Assembly (NCBI GenBank): GCA_964600665.1
Contig: CAZRKC010000002.1
Span: 62,001 to 126,000 of the forward strand
Length of the DNA stretch: 64,000 nt
Direction of reading: 5' to 3'
Source: CAZRKC01 sp964600665
Lineage (GTDB): Bacteria > Bacillota > SLNR01
Under the pieces are notes generated by a model. That model worked only from the letters and a program-made list of their open reading frames with translations. It was not told where the DNA came from and made no database searches. The number at the start of each line of letters is the position of its first letter. The first letter of the stretch is position 1. Positions 7,901-16,722 of this stretch are shown here, one piece after another. A program made the translations under genes and the position numbers.

Positions 7901-8407
7901 ATGGGATATTCACAACACGCTTATGATTATGACCGATACGCCTATGAACTCCCGGAAGTCAAGCCATCACCAATTGGGCGGCCATCGCAAAAGAAGCAAC
8001 AAAAATTAAATCACAAGCCTGTCCCTGCTGCCAGATATGCTATAATGATTTTAGTATTTGTATTGATCAATGTACTTTTGGTCTGCAGGCATAATGTTAT
8101 CCTTCAGCGTGGATATGAACTAACGCAAATGAAGAAAGAGCTGGTTACCCTGCAGACGGATAACCAACGCCTTGCCTTGCAGGTGGGGCAGATGGAGTCA
8201 CTGGACCGCATTGAAACAGCTGCATTGGGCCGGATGGGGATGATTCGGACAAACCAGGTCCGACTGGTCACTGTTAGTTCAAGTAATGATGTCAACGCGA
8301 CAGTCGCACATGAGGGTAATCAATCTCCGTCTTTGTGGAGTCGGTTCGTTGCCGCATTATTGGGTGAATCGACCCAGGTAGAAGCTGGAAGTGCACAGGT
8401 CAACTAA
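7901..8407 (+). CDS. ftsL: Cell division protein FtsL
   Basis: 168 residues. It has an N-terminal cytoplasmic tail rich in Tyr, Lys and Pro, one membrane segment (about residues 44-63), then a heptad-like helix (about 70-110), the layout of FtsL, the bitopic divisome protein that forms a complex with DivIB/FtsQ and DivIC and activates FtsW-FtsI. Sequence conservation in FtsL is low, so position between rsmH and the penicillin-binding protein carries much of the call. ATG 7901 follows AAAGGAGGTG. The tail after residue 130 is Ser/Ala-rich and probably disordered. Confidence 0.85.
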   Translation: MGYSQHAYDYDRYAYELPEVKPSPIGRPSQKKQQKLNHKPVPAARYAIMILVFVLINVLLVCRHNVILQRGYELTQMKKELVTLQTDNQRLALQVGQMESLDRIETAALGRMGMIRTNQVRLVTVSSSNDVNATVAHEGNQSPSLWSRFVAALLGESTQVEAGSAQVN

Positions 8408-8440
8408 TGCACCACTCCTTTGCAAAGAAAGGGGATTGCC

Positions 8441-10525
8441 ATGGTGGCCACACCATCGTCTGATATGATTCGTCGGCGGGTTCCCGCCCTATTCCTGATA
8501 TTTCTGCTTTTGTTTCTTCTCCTGGCTCTCAGATTGGTTTGGGTCCAGGTGATTCAAAGCGTGAAGTATTCGGAGCTGGCAGTTAACACTCGAACCCGGG
8601 GCGTTAAAGTCGAAGCTAAACGTGGAGATATTCTGGACCGAAACGGGAAGGTGCTGGCTATGAGCATCTCATCCGATTCGGTCTATGCTATTCCAGGTGA
8701 AATCAAAGAACCCGAACAAGCGGCGCAGGTTTTGTCGGATGCTTTGGGAATGAATTACAAAGATGTGCTTAATCGCATCACTCGCCAGCAATTTCATGTG
8801 TATATTCGGCACAAGATCACACCAACCCAGTCCAAAATCATTCGAGAGGCACGCCTTTCGGGAATCGGGTTGGAGGCACGCAGCCAGCGATTCTACCCAC
8901 TGAATAACCGGGCATCGCATATACTTGGATTCGCCGGTACTGACAACCAAGGTTTGTATGGGGTTGAAGTGGCGTATGAGAGTGTTCTGCAAGGCACTGC
9001 CGGTCGCTTAACTGCCGAGTATGATGCGAGGGGTAAAGAGATTCCAGGGGCAATGCATTCCTATACAGCACCTGTGGATGGTCAGACGCTGCAACTGACA
9101 GTGGATGAAACGATTCAATATATTGCTGAACGAGAACTGGAAAAAGCCGTTTTAGCTAATAAGGTCAAGCGAGGTACGGTCATCGTCATGGATGTAAAAT
9201 CCGGAGGAATCCTAGCCATGGCTAGTTATCCAGATTTCAATCCAAATACACCGTTTCAAGCAGATGCTTCAATCTGGCGAAATCCTGCTGTTTCGGACTC
9301 ATATGAACCCGGATCGACTTTTAAAATCATTACCATGGCTGCAGCTTTGGGTGAAGATGCGGTAAACAGCAAAGAAACATTTAAATGTGATGGCCATATA
9401 TCGATTCCCGGGGCTACGATTCGATGTATTCGTGCCCACGGAACACAAACGCTAGTGCAAGCTGCAGAAACATCCTGCAATGTTGCTTTCGTGACGTTGG
9501 GCTTAAGGCTTGGCACCGCGAAGCTTTATGAATATATAAGTGCTTTCAATTTCGGTACGAAAACGGGGATCGATTATCCTGGGGAAGCAGCGGGTATTCT
9601 GCTGCCAGAAAATAAAGTCAGACAAGTCGATTTGGCAAGAATCTCTTTTGGGCAGGCAATTACGGTAACGCCATTACAGATGGTAGCAGCTGCTGCCGCT
9701 GTGGCGAATGACGGAGTTTATATGAAACCCTACATGGTTGAACGGATCTTAAGCAGCTCGGGGGAAGTCATAGACGAAATCGAAAATGCAGAGGGTATCC
9801 GGCTGATTTCATCGGAAGATTCAAAACTTATGTGCAGCATTCTCGAAAGCGTGGTTCGCAATGGTAGCGGACGAAATGCATATATCGATGGGTATCGAGT
9901 TGCTGGGAAAACTGGAACGGCGCAAAAAATCATTAATGGGGCATATTCTGAAGACAAATATATCGCATCATTTCTGGGATTTGCACCGGCTGATAACCCG
10001 CGAATCGCCGTTATTGTGATTATGGATGAACCGTCAGGGTCATATTACTATGGGGGGCAGGTCGCTGCACCTGCTTTTCGCATCATCGTTCACGATACAC
10101 TGCAGACACTGGGAGTTCTCCCTGAAGGGAGCAATTCCGATCAGATAAATCCCGGTCAACAGACCATTGTGACGGTTCCGGATGTGATAGGAAAGACGGA
10201 AAGCACTGCTGTTTCTCGATTAGATAAAATCGGATTGAAATACAAAATCGCCATGAGTGGTGATGTTGTGGCATATCAAATTCCCGAATCAGGAGAACAA
10301 GTCCCTTATCATACCACTGTGCGCCTGTATTTTAAGGACAAAGTGGCATCAAATCAGTTGATTGTTCCTGATGTGCGAGGTCTGACCATGCTTCAGGTGG
10401 CTGAGATTCTGGAAATTTATGGGTTGGTCATGGTTCCGACAGGGACCGGAAATTCGGTGACACAGACTCCAGCTCCAGGGGCAACCTTAACTAAAGGTCA
10501 AGTCGTGCAGGTGGAATTTAAATAG
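8441..10525 (+). CDS. ftsI: Class B penicillin-binding protein (FtsI/SpoVD type) with two PASTA domains
   Basis: 694 residues. A single membrane anchor (about residues 12-32) is followed by a dimerisation/pedestal domain and a transpeptidase domain with the three catalytic motifs: STFK (Ser292 is the acyl-enzyme serine), SCN (345-347) and KTGT (490-493). Two C-terminal PASTA domains begin at TVPDVIGKTE and IVPDVRGLTM. It cross-links septal peptidoglycan with the glycosyltransferase FtsW encoded in the same cluster. B. subtilis has two paralogues here, PbpB (two PASTA) and SpoVD (one PASTA); only one gene is present, so the division role is likelier. ATG 8441 is preferred over TTG 8420 from the AAGAAAGGGG site. 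Confidence 0.93.
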   Translation: MVATPSSDMIRRRVPALFLIFLLLFLLLALRLVWVQVIQSVKYSELAVNTRTRGVKVEAKRGDILDRNGKVLAMSISSDSVYAIPGEIKEPEQAAQVLSDALGMNYKDVLNRITRQQFHVYIRHKITPTQSKIIREARLSGIGLEARSQRFYPLNNRASHILGFAGTDNQGLYGVEVAYESVLQGTAGRLTAEYDARGKEIPGAMHSYTAPVDGQTLQLTVDETIQYIAERELEKAVLANKVKRGTVIVMDVKSGGILAMASYPDFNPNTPFQADASIWRNPAVSDSYEPGSTFKIITMAAALGEDAVNSKETFKCDGHISIPGATIRCIRAHGTQTLVQAAETSCNVAFVTLGLRLGTAKLYEYISAFNFGTKTGIDYPGEAAGILLPENKVRQVDLARISFGQAITVTPLQMVAAAAAVANDGVYMKPYMVERILSSSGEVIDEIENAEGIRLISSEDSKLMCSILESVVRNGSGRNAYIDGYRVAGKTGTAQKIINGAYSEDKYIASFLGFAPADNPRIAVIVIMDEPSGSYYYGGQVAAPAFRIIVHDTLQTLGVLPEGSNSDQINPGQQTIVTVPDVIGKTESTAVSRLDKIGLKYKIAMSGDVVAYQIPESGEQVPYHTTVRLYFKDKVASNQLIVPDVRGLTMLQVAEILEIYGLVMVPTGTGNSVTQTPAPGATLTKGQVVQVEFK

Positions 10526-10546
10526 AGAGTTAATGGGGTGCAGACG

Positions 10547-12034
10547 ATGGAAAAATGGTTATCGCAATTGACGGCGAGTCTCAATGCAGAAGATATCTTA
10601 TCTGTGACTAGCGATGATGTGCCAGTGACGGGGTTATTCTATGATTCGCGTAAAATCAGACAGGGGCATGTTTTTTTCTGTATTCGGGGTGAAAAAACAG
10701 ATGGCCACCAGTATATTCCCCAAGCCCTAGCCAATGGTGCTGTTGCGTTGATAACCGAAGAAGCAGTGGTTGCACCGGTACCGGTGGTGGTGGTGAAGAA
10801 CACTCGAATGGCAGCCAGTCGGATGGCCAATGTGTTTTTTGAGCAACCTAGTCAGAAGTTACGGGTATTTGGGGTAACAGGAACGAACGGCAAAACAACG
10901 ACTACATATTTGATCGAGGCGATCTTAAAACACAGTGGAAGGCAAGTGGGGCTAATTGGTACCATACGCTCTACCGTCGGAGGACAGGATCAACCGATGG
11001 AACGGACAACTCCTGAAGGAATCGATCTGCATGAAATGTTATACCATATGGTTCAAGCTGCCGACGATAGTTTAGTCATGGAAGTGTCATCACATGCTTT
11101 AGACTTGCATCGCGTGGATGGATGTGAATATGATATCGGGGTCTTCACCAATTTAACTCAAGATCATCTGGATTATCATAAGACGATGGAGAATTACTTA
11201 TTGGCAAAAATTAAACTATTTGCTCAACTAAAACATACCGGCGGGACAGGAAAAGGGGTCAAAGGTGCGGTGATCAATCTGGATGACCCAGCGGCTGAGC
11301 GGATCATATCCATGACGCATGTGCCGATGTTGACCTATGGGATTGATCACAAGGCAGACTTACAGGCAGTGGATGTTCATGTTGACCATCAGGGTACCCG
11401 CTATACATTAGCTTATCAAGGGCGTTATTTGCCCATGACTCTGAAAATTGCTGGGCTGTTCAACGTTTACAACACTTTAGCGGCGGCTGGAGCAGCGATT
11501 ATTGACGGAATTTCTTTGGAAACGATCAAAGAAGCATTGGAAACATTCAAAGGTGTCCCGGGCCGTTTCCAATTGGTTCAGGAGGGGCAGGATTTTGCAG
11601 TTATTGTTGACTACGCCCATACGCCTGACGGTCTGGAAAATGTGCTGAAAGCAGCAAGAGCGATCTGTCGCGGGCAGTTGATTGTTGTGTTTGGTTGCGG
11701 TGGAGACCGAGATCGCACCAAGCGGCCAATCATGGGTCGAATCGCCGGAAATCTGAGCGATTACACGATTGTCACATCGGATAACCCTCGAACGGAAGAC
11801 CCAGTGAGCATCCTCAAAGAGATCGAACCAGGTGTGGCTGCGGTCACCGACGCGTACGAAATGGAGATTGACCGGCACCAGGCGATCCATTTGGCAATTC
11901 AAATGGCAAAGCCAAATGATGTGGTGGTGATTGCCGGAAAAGGCCATGAAAATTACCAGGTTTTAAGAGAGCGGACGATTCACTTTGATGACTTTGAAGA
12001 GGCGCAAGAAGCGCTGCGGAGGTTGAGAGCATGA
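10547..12034 (+). CDS. murE: UDP-MurNAc-L-Ala-D-Glu:meso-diaminopimelate ligase MurE
   Basis: 495 residues. Mur-ligase layout: an N-terminal UDP-binding domain, a central ATPase domain with the P-loop GTNGKTTT (about residues 111-118), and a C-terminal domain. The specificity motif DNPR (starting at residue 412, in SDNPRTEDP) is that of enzymes adding meso-diaminopimelate rather than lysine, consistent with the dapL gene at 37.9 kb. It adds the third residue of the stem peptide in the cytoplasm. ATG 10547 follows GGGGTG with 6-nt spacing. The stop overlaps the murF start (ATGA at 12031-12034). Confidence 0.96.
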   Translation: MEKWLSQLTASLNAEDILSVTSDDVPVTGLFYDSRKIRQGHVFFCIRGEKTDGHQYIPQALANGAVALITEEAVVAPVPVVVVKNTRMAASRMANVFFEQPSQKLRVFGVTGTNGKTTTTYLIEAILKHSGRQVGLIGTIRSTVGGQDQPMERTTPEGIDLHEMLYHMVQAADDSLVMEVSSHALDLHRVDGCEYDIGVFTNLTQDHLDYHKTMENYLLAKIKLFAQLKHTGGTGKGVKGAVINLDDPAAERIISMTHVPMLTYGIDHKADLQAVDVHVDHQGTRYTLAYQGRYLPMTLKIAGLFNVYNTLAAAGAAIIDGISLETIKEALETFKGVPGRFQLVQEGQDFAVIVDYAHTPDGLENVLKAARAICRGQLIVVFGCGGDRDRTKRPIMGRIAGNLSDYTIVTSDNPRTEDPVSILKEIEPGVAAVTDAYEMEIDRHQAIHLAIQMAKPNDVVVIAGKGHENYQVLRERTIHFDDFEEAQEALRRLRA

Positions 12035-13440
12035 GGCCGATACGGGCTGATCTGATGAGTAATGTCATGGGGGGGACATGGGTCCAGGGCGATCCTGATG
12101 TTATTATCAAAGGGGTCGCAGTGGATTCTAGACACGTCGTACCCGGAGATCTTTTTTTCGCCATGATTGGAGAAGCAGCAGATGGGCACGACTATATACA
12201 CCAGGCGGTTGCAAATGGAGCTTCAGGACTGGTCGTCAGTCGATTGCTTGCGGATGTGTCGTTCCCCAATCAATTGCTGGTGATACGCGTGGACAATACC
12301 CATTATGCATTATGGGATTGGGCGAATTATTATCTGCATACCATTGGACCGACTGTGATCGGCATCACAGGCAGTGTTGGGAAAACGACGACAAAAGACA
12401 TGATCGCATCGGTTCTTGCAACCCGATTTTCAGTGCTCAAAAACCAGGGGAACTTAAACACTGAAATTGGTATGCCGATGACAATTCTGAACCTTGAAGA
12501 CCATCATCAAATCGCTGTTTTGGAAATGGCAATGCGTGGAATCGGTCAAATTGCCCAGCTGGCTGAGATTGCAGAACCTAAAATTGGTGTGATCACCAAT
12601 ATTGGTGAGACCCATATTGAACTACTTGGAACGGTGGAGAATATTGCAAAGGCCAAAGGGGAGCTGCTGGACGCATTACCAAGTGACGGCGTTGCAATCC
12701 TCAATGGCGATGATCCATGGTGCCGGAAATTAGCAGAGACAACTCGCTGTCCAGTGTATTTCTTTAGCGCAAGCGGAGAAGGCGATGTAGTGGCTGAGAA
12801 TATAATCAATTATAAAGAGGATGGATTTGCGTTCACCGTTGTTTCCGGTGAACGGCGCTTTGATGTTCAAGTCCCTTTGCCGGGATTGCATAACGTAGCC
12901 AATGCATTAGCGGCAGCCACCTGTGGGATGGTACTGGGAGTGGAACCCGATGAGATCACTGCAGGCTTAGCTCGTTTTGTTCCTTCCAAGATGCGGATGC
13001 AGATAACGCGTCGTCCAGATTTCATTCTCATTGACGATGCTTATAATGCAAATCCCCGCTCCATGGGCGCGGCTCTGGATGTATTGATGGATGTGGGTTC
13101 GAATTTGCGGAAAGTAGCTGTTTTGGGGGATATGTTGGAGCTTGGGAATCGAGAAATCGATGGGCATAAGGAAATTGGGGTTCGTGTAGCTGACCACGAT
13201 ATCGACCTTCTGATAACGGTCGGTAGACGGGCAAGATTGATTGCTGCAGCAGCATCGGATATGGGCATGGCCGATGATCGTATCATCTGTGTTGATCATA
13301 ATCAGGACGCATTTCATGAGATAAAAGAGAGAATCAAGCCAGGCGATGTGATATTAGTCAAAGGGTCCCGGGGTATGGGTATGGAGGAAATTATCGCAGC
13401 TGTGCAGAATTTACCTCCGGTAATTGAAGGAGGAAAATAG
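12031..13440 (+). CDS. murF: UDP-MurNAc-tripeptide:D-Ala-D-Ala ligase MurF
   Basis: 469 residues. The last cytoplasmic Mur ligase, attaching D-alanyl-D-alanine to the UDP-MurNAc tripeptide. Seen are the P-loop GITGSVGKTTTKD (about residues 110-122), the NIGETHIELLG block, and DDAYNANPRSM in the C-terminal domain. It overlaps murE by four bases, and its stop directly abuts the mraY ATG (no intergenic base), so the three are translationally linked. Confidence 0.96.
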   Translation: MRPIRADLMSNVMGGTWVQGDPDVIIKGVAVDSRHVVPGDLFFAMIGEAADGHDYIHQAVANGASGLVVSRLLADVSFPNQLLVIRVDNTHYALWDWANYYLHTIGPTVIGITGSVGKTTTKDMIASVLATRFSVLKNQGNLNTEIGMPMTILNLEDHHQIAVLEMAMRGIGQIAQLAEIAEPKIGVITNIGETHIELLGTVENIAKAKGELLDALPSDGVAILNGDDPWCRKLAETTRCPVYFFSASGEGDVVAENIINYKEDGFAFTVVSGERRFDVQVPLPGLHNVANALAAATCGMVLGVEPDEITAGLARFVPSKMRMQITRRPDFILIDDAYNANPRSMGAALDVLMDVGSNLRKVAVLGDMLELGNREIDGHKEIGVRVADHDIDLLITVGRRARLIAAAASDMGMADDRIICVDHNQDAFHEIKERIKPGDVILVKGSRGMGMEEIIAAVQNLPPVIEGGK

Positions 13441-14406
13441 ATGTCAACTGGAATTTGGGCGGGTGCCCTGGCATTCTTGGTCATTGTGGCAGCGGGTCCG
13501 GTTACTATCCCGCTGCTTCGGCGTTTAAAATTCGGCCAACAAGTTCGAGATGATGGACCTCAGCAGCATTTGCAGAAAATGGGTACCCCAACCATGGGAG
13601 GTCTGTTATTGATAACCGGGATTGTGGTTGGCTCATTGATGATTGGACCACGAAATCTACGGCTGATAGCGGCATTGGTGTTTGTGGTGGGTTTCAGTCT
13701 CATCGGATTTGCTGATGATTACTTGAAGGTTGTGAAGAAAAGGCCATTAGGGTTAAAAGCGCGGGCTAAACTGGCAGGCCAATTGATTGGAGCAGGTCTT
13801 TTAGGATACATGCTTACCGGTCCTTTGGGAGGTTCTACCTGGATTCAGGTTCCCTTTACACAATGGGTTTTAAACCTGGGATGGTTTTACTATCCATTTG
13901 TGGTCATCCTCGTGATGGGGGCGGTTAATGGTGCGAATCTAACAGATGGATTGGATGGATTGGCAGCAGGTACGACCTTATTCCCGATGATGGTTTTGGG
14001 ATGGATTGCGAATCAGGTCGGTCAACCTGAGATCATGGTCTTCGCATGGGCTGTGGCTGGAGCGTGTATTGGATTTCTAATTTTCAACGTGCACCCGGCG
14101 AAGATTTTTATGGGAGATACTGGCTCATTTGCACTGGGATCCAGTTTGGCTGTAGCGGTCCTTTTGACGAAAACCGAGTTGCTGATTATCATACTTGGCG
14201 GTATCTATGTAATTGAGACGGTATCAGTAATCATTCAGGTATTGGGGTTACGAATAACAGGCAAACGACCATTAAGAATGGCACCATTACACCACCATTT
14301 TGAATTAGGCGGGTGGAGTGAATGGAAAGTGGTGTCATATTTCTGGATATCTGCTGCATTGCTGTCTGCCGTTGGATACTGGGGATTTTTATTGATGAGA
14401 GGCTGA
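13441..14406 (+). CDS. mraY: Phospho-MurNAc-pentapeptide transferase MraY
   Basis: 321 residues with about ten membrane segments. It transfers phospho-MurNAc-pentapeptide to undecaprenyl phosphate to make lipid I on the inner face of the membrane. Family motifs seen are the MGTPTMGGLL segment near residue 47, the DDYLK acidic cluster near residue 97, NGANLTDGLDGLAAG near residue 160, and the MAPLHHHFEL histidine motif near residue 280. The next gene is ftsW; the murD gene that normally sits between mraY and ftsW is missing here. Confidence 0.97.
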   Translation: MSTGIWAGALAFLVIVAAGPVTIPLLRRLKFGQQVRDDGPQQHLQKMGTPTMGGLLLITGIVVGSLMIGPRNLRLIAALVFVVGFSLIGFADDYLKVVKKRPLGLKARAKLAGQLIGAGLLGYMLTGPLGGSTWIQVPFTQWVLNLGWFYYPFVVILVMGAVNGANLTDGLDGLAAGTTLFPMMVLGWIANQVGQPEIMVFAWAVAGACIGFLIFNVHPAKIFMGDTGSFALGSSLAVAVLLTKTELLIIILGGIYVIETVSVIIQVLGLRITGKRPLRMAPLHHHFELGGWSEWKVVSYFWISAALLSAVGYWGFLLMRG

Positions 14407-14426
14407 AATACCGGGAGGATTCTCAG

Positions 14427-15545
14427 ATGGCTAAAGTTGAAAAAGGCAAAGCACCAGACTATATTCTGTTACTTTCGGTTCTGGCCCTACTGGGGATTGG
14501 GCTGATTATGGTCCACAGTTCCAGTTCTGTTGCCACCATGTCGGACTGGGGTGACAGCTTTTATTATCTACGACGACAGGCGATGTGGGCAGGCGTTGGG
14601 CTTGCTGTTATGGTGTTCATGGTTGGATTCCCCTACCAATGGATACGGAAGTACGCCGTGCATATTTTGGCAGGGTCTATTTTGCTATTGATTCTGGTAC
14701 TCGTCCCTGGCATTGGGAAGGTCGTCAACGGGGCTCGACGATGGATTGATCTGGGTCCAGTGGGATTTCAACCTTCTGAGTTGAATAAGTTAGCTTTGAT
14801 CATTTTTACTGCAGCGGGGTTGGCATACAACCGCAACCGAATTCAACGAATTACGACCTTGTCGCCGTATGTTTTGATCACATTGCTGTGTATGGGACTT
14901 ATTTTAAAACAACCTGATTTGGGAACTGCCTTGGCTATCGGGGGAACTGCCTTTGTCCTTTGGTTTTCCGCTGGAGCTCATTTTCTGCATCTTGGGGGAA
15001 TGGTCTTGGCAGCCATACCTGCGTTATATTATGCCATATTCTCAGAAGATTACCGGCGTGCCCGTTTTCTGTCTTTTTTAAATCCTTGGGCAGATCCGTT
15101 GGGGGATGGTTATCATATTATTCAATCCCTGTTGGCTTTGGGCTCTGGTGGATTTTTTGGGAAAGGGTTGGGAAATAGTCGGCAGAAACTATTTTATCTG
15201 CCTGAGCGGCACACTGACTTTATTTTTGCTATACTAGGGGAGGAGCTGGGATTGGCGGGCGCACTACTCGTGGTTCTGCTTTTTGCCCTTTTTGCCTTTC
15301 GTGGCTATCGGATCGCCGTCACCGCACCTGACACCTTTTCCAGCCTGCTGGCAACGGGGTTAACCACGATGATCGTCCTTCAAGCGGTGATTAATATCGG
15401 GGTGGTCACAGGATCAATTCCGATTACGGGAATCACACTGCCGTTCGTTAGTTATGGTGGTTCATCACTGATTCCCTCAATGATGGGTATCGGTATGTTG
15501 TTGAATATTTCCCGGTATTGCCGAACATCGAACATGAAAGTATGA
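14427..15545 (+). CDS. ftsW: SEDS-family septal peptidoglycan glycosyltransferase FtsW/SpoVE
   Basis: 372 residues with ten predicted membrane segments. SEDS proteins polymerise lipid II outside the membrane together with a class B PBP, here the FtsI-like protein encoded upstream. Visible motifs: NGARRWIDLGPVGFQPSEL near residue 115, KQPDLGTA near 160, the large outer loop with YRRARFLSFLNPWADP, and GITLPFVSYGGSSL near the C-terminus. ATG 14427 follows GGGAGGA; the frame is open further upstream inside mraY but without a ribosome site. It could equally be named spoVE, since the family members are hard to separate by sequence. Confidence 0.93.
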   Translation: MAKVEKGKAPDYILLLSVLALLGIGLIMVHSSSSVATMSDWGDSFYYLRRQAMWAGVGLAVMVFMVGFPYQWIRKYAVHILAGSILLLILVLVPGIGKVVNGARRWIDLGPVGFQPSELNKLALIIFTAAGLAYNRNRIQRITTLSPYVLITLLCMGLILKQPDLGTALAIGGTAFVLWFSAGAHFLHLGGMVLAAIPALYYAIFSEDYRRARFLSFLNPWADPLGDGYHIIQSLLALGSGGFFGKGLGNSRQKLFYLPERHTDFIFAILGEELGLAGALLVVLLFALFAFRGYRIAVTAPDTFSSLLATGLTTMIVLQAVINIGVVTGSIPITGITLPFVSYGGSSLIPSMMGIGMLLNISRYCRTSNMKV

Positions 15546-15558
15546 GGTGTGAAGTCTG

Positions 15559-16722
15559 ATGCGAATTCTGATTGCGGGTGGAGGAACCGGTGGGCACATC
15601 TATCCTGGCATATCAGTTGCCAACCACTTCCGGGATCTAGGAGAAGGTCATGAAATTCGTTTCGTGGGAACCAAACGAGGGATGGAAGCCGACCTGATCC
15701 CCAAGGCCGGCTATTCTTTGGAGTTAATTACTGTAAGTGGTTTCCAGCGGCGGCTTTCGTTAGGGTTGTTCAAAAGTCTTGCTGATGTTTTTCATGGGTT
15801 TGGGCAAGCAAGAAAGCTGATTCGTCGATTTCAGCCGGATATCGTGATTGGGACGGGGGGCTATGTTTGCGGTCCTGTGGTGGCTGTCGCGAAAATGGCG
15901 AAGATCCCCACTTTAATTCTGGAACAGAACGTAATACCCGGTGTGACGAATCGCATCCTTGGCCGGTTCGTTGATGGCGTGGCTGTCACATATGAGGCAT
16001 CCCGAGGTTACTTCCCACATCATCAGGATGTTAGGGTAACGGGTAACCCCATTCGGAACGAAATCATGATGGCTGATCGGACAATTGGGCGGCAAACGCT
16101 GGGCATTGGGGATGACCAGTTTGTCATCATGGGTTTTGGAGGAAGTATTGGTGCGCAACGGATCAATGAGGCAATGATCGAATTATGTGTCCATTATCAC
16201 AACTCGAGTAAGGTGCATATATTACATATTACCGGGCGTGATAAGTATGAGTCTGTACTTGCAGAATTGGCTTCTCGAGGAATCGTGCTTTCTGAGGCAG
16301 GAAATATTACAATCAAACCGTATTTATATAACATTCAAGATGCCTACGGTGCATCTGATTTAATTGTCAGCCGAGCTGGAGGAATTTCTCTTTCAGAACT
16401 GACCGCTATCGGCAAACCGGCTATCATTGTCCCGTATCCGCATGCTACGAATCAGCATCAAGATCATAATGGCCGGTTTCTAGCGCACGAAGGTGCGGCA
16501 GTGTTGATAGCAGATCAAGAATTGAGTGGGGAACGGCTAATCTATCATGTGGATGCATTGATGAATGATCCAACCGCTCTTAAGCAAATGGCCGACAATA
16601 GCCGTCGAATCGGACGGCCGCAAGCTGCAGAGGAAATTGCTGACTTTGCTCGAGAACTGATTCGAAAACGCCAAAGCAGCCATCATGGAAGGAGTGGGCT
16701 ATCGAATGCTGGAAGGGATTAA
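15559..16722 (+). CDS. murG: UDP-GlcNAc:undecaprenyl-PP-MurNAc-pentapeptide GlcNAc transferase MurG
   Basis: 387 residues. Converts lipid I to lipid II on the cytoplasmic face of the membrane. GT-B fold signatures: the N-terminal glycine loop AGGGTGGHIYPG (residues ~6-17), TGGYVCGP near residue 98, GGSIGAQRIN near 195, and the UDP-GlcNAc site SRAGGISLSELTAIGKPAI near 275. It ends inside the start region of murC (16-nt overlap with the chosen murC start), consistent with coupled translation. Confidence 0.96.
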   Translation: MRILIAGGGTGGHIYPGISVANHFRDLGEGHEIRFVGTKRGMEADLIPKAGYSLELITVSGFQRRLSLGLFKSLADVFHGFGQARKLIRRFQPDIVIGTGGYVCGPVVAVAKMAKIPTLILEQNVIPGVTNRILGRFVDGVAVTYEASRGYFPHHQDVRVTGNPIRNEIMMADRTIGRQTLGIGDDQFVIMGFGGSIGAQRINEAMIELCVHYHNSSKVHILHITGRDKYESVLAELASRGIVLSEAGNITIKPYLYNIQDAYGASDLIVSRAGGISLSELTAIGKPAIIVPYPHATNQHQDHNGRFLAHEGAAVLIADQELSGERLIYHVDALMNDPTALKQMADNSRRIGRPQAAEEIADFARELIRKRQSSHHGRSGLSNAGRD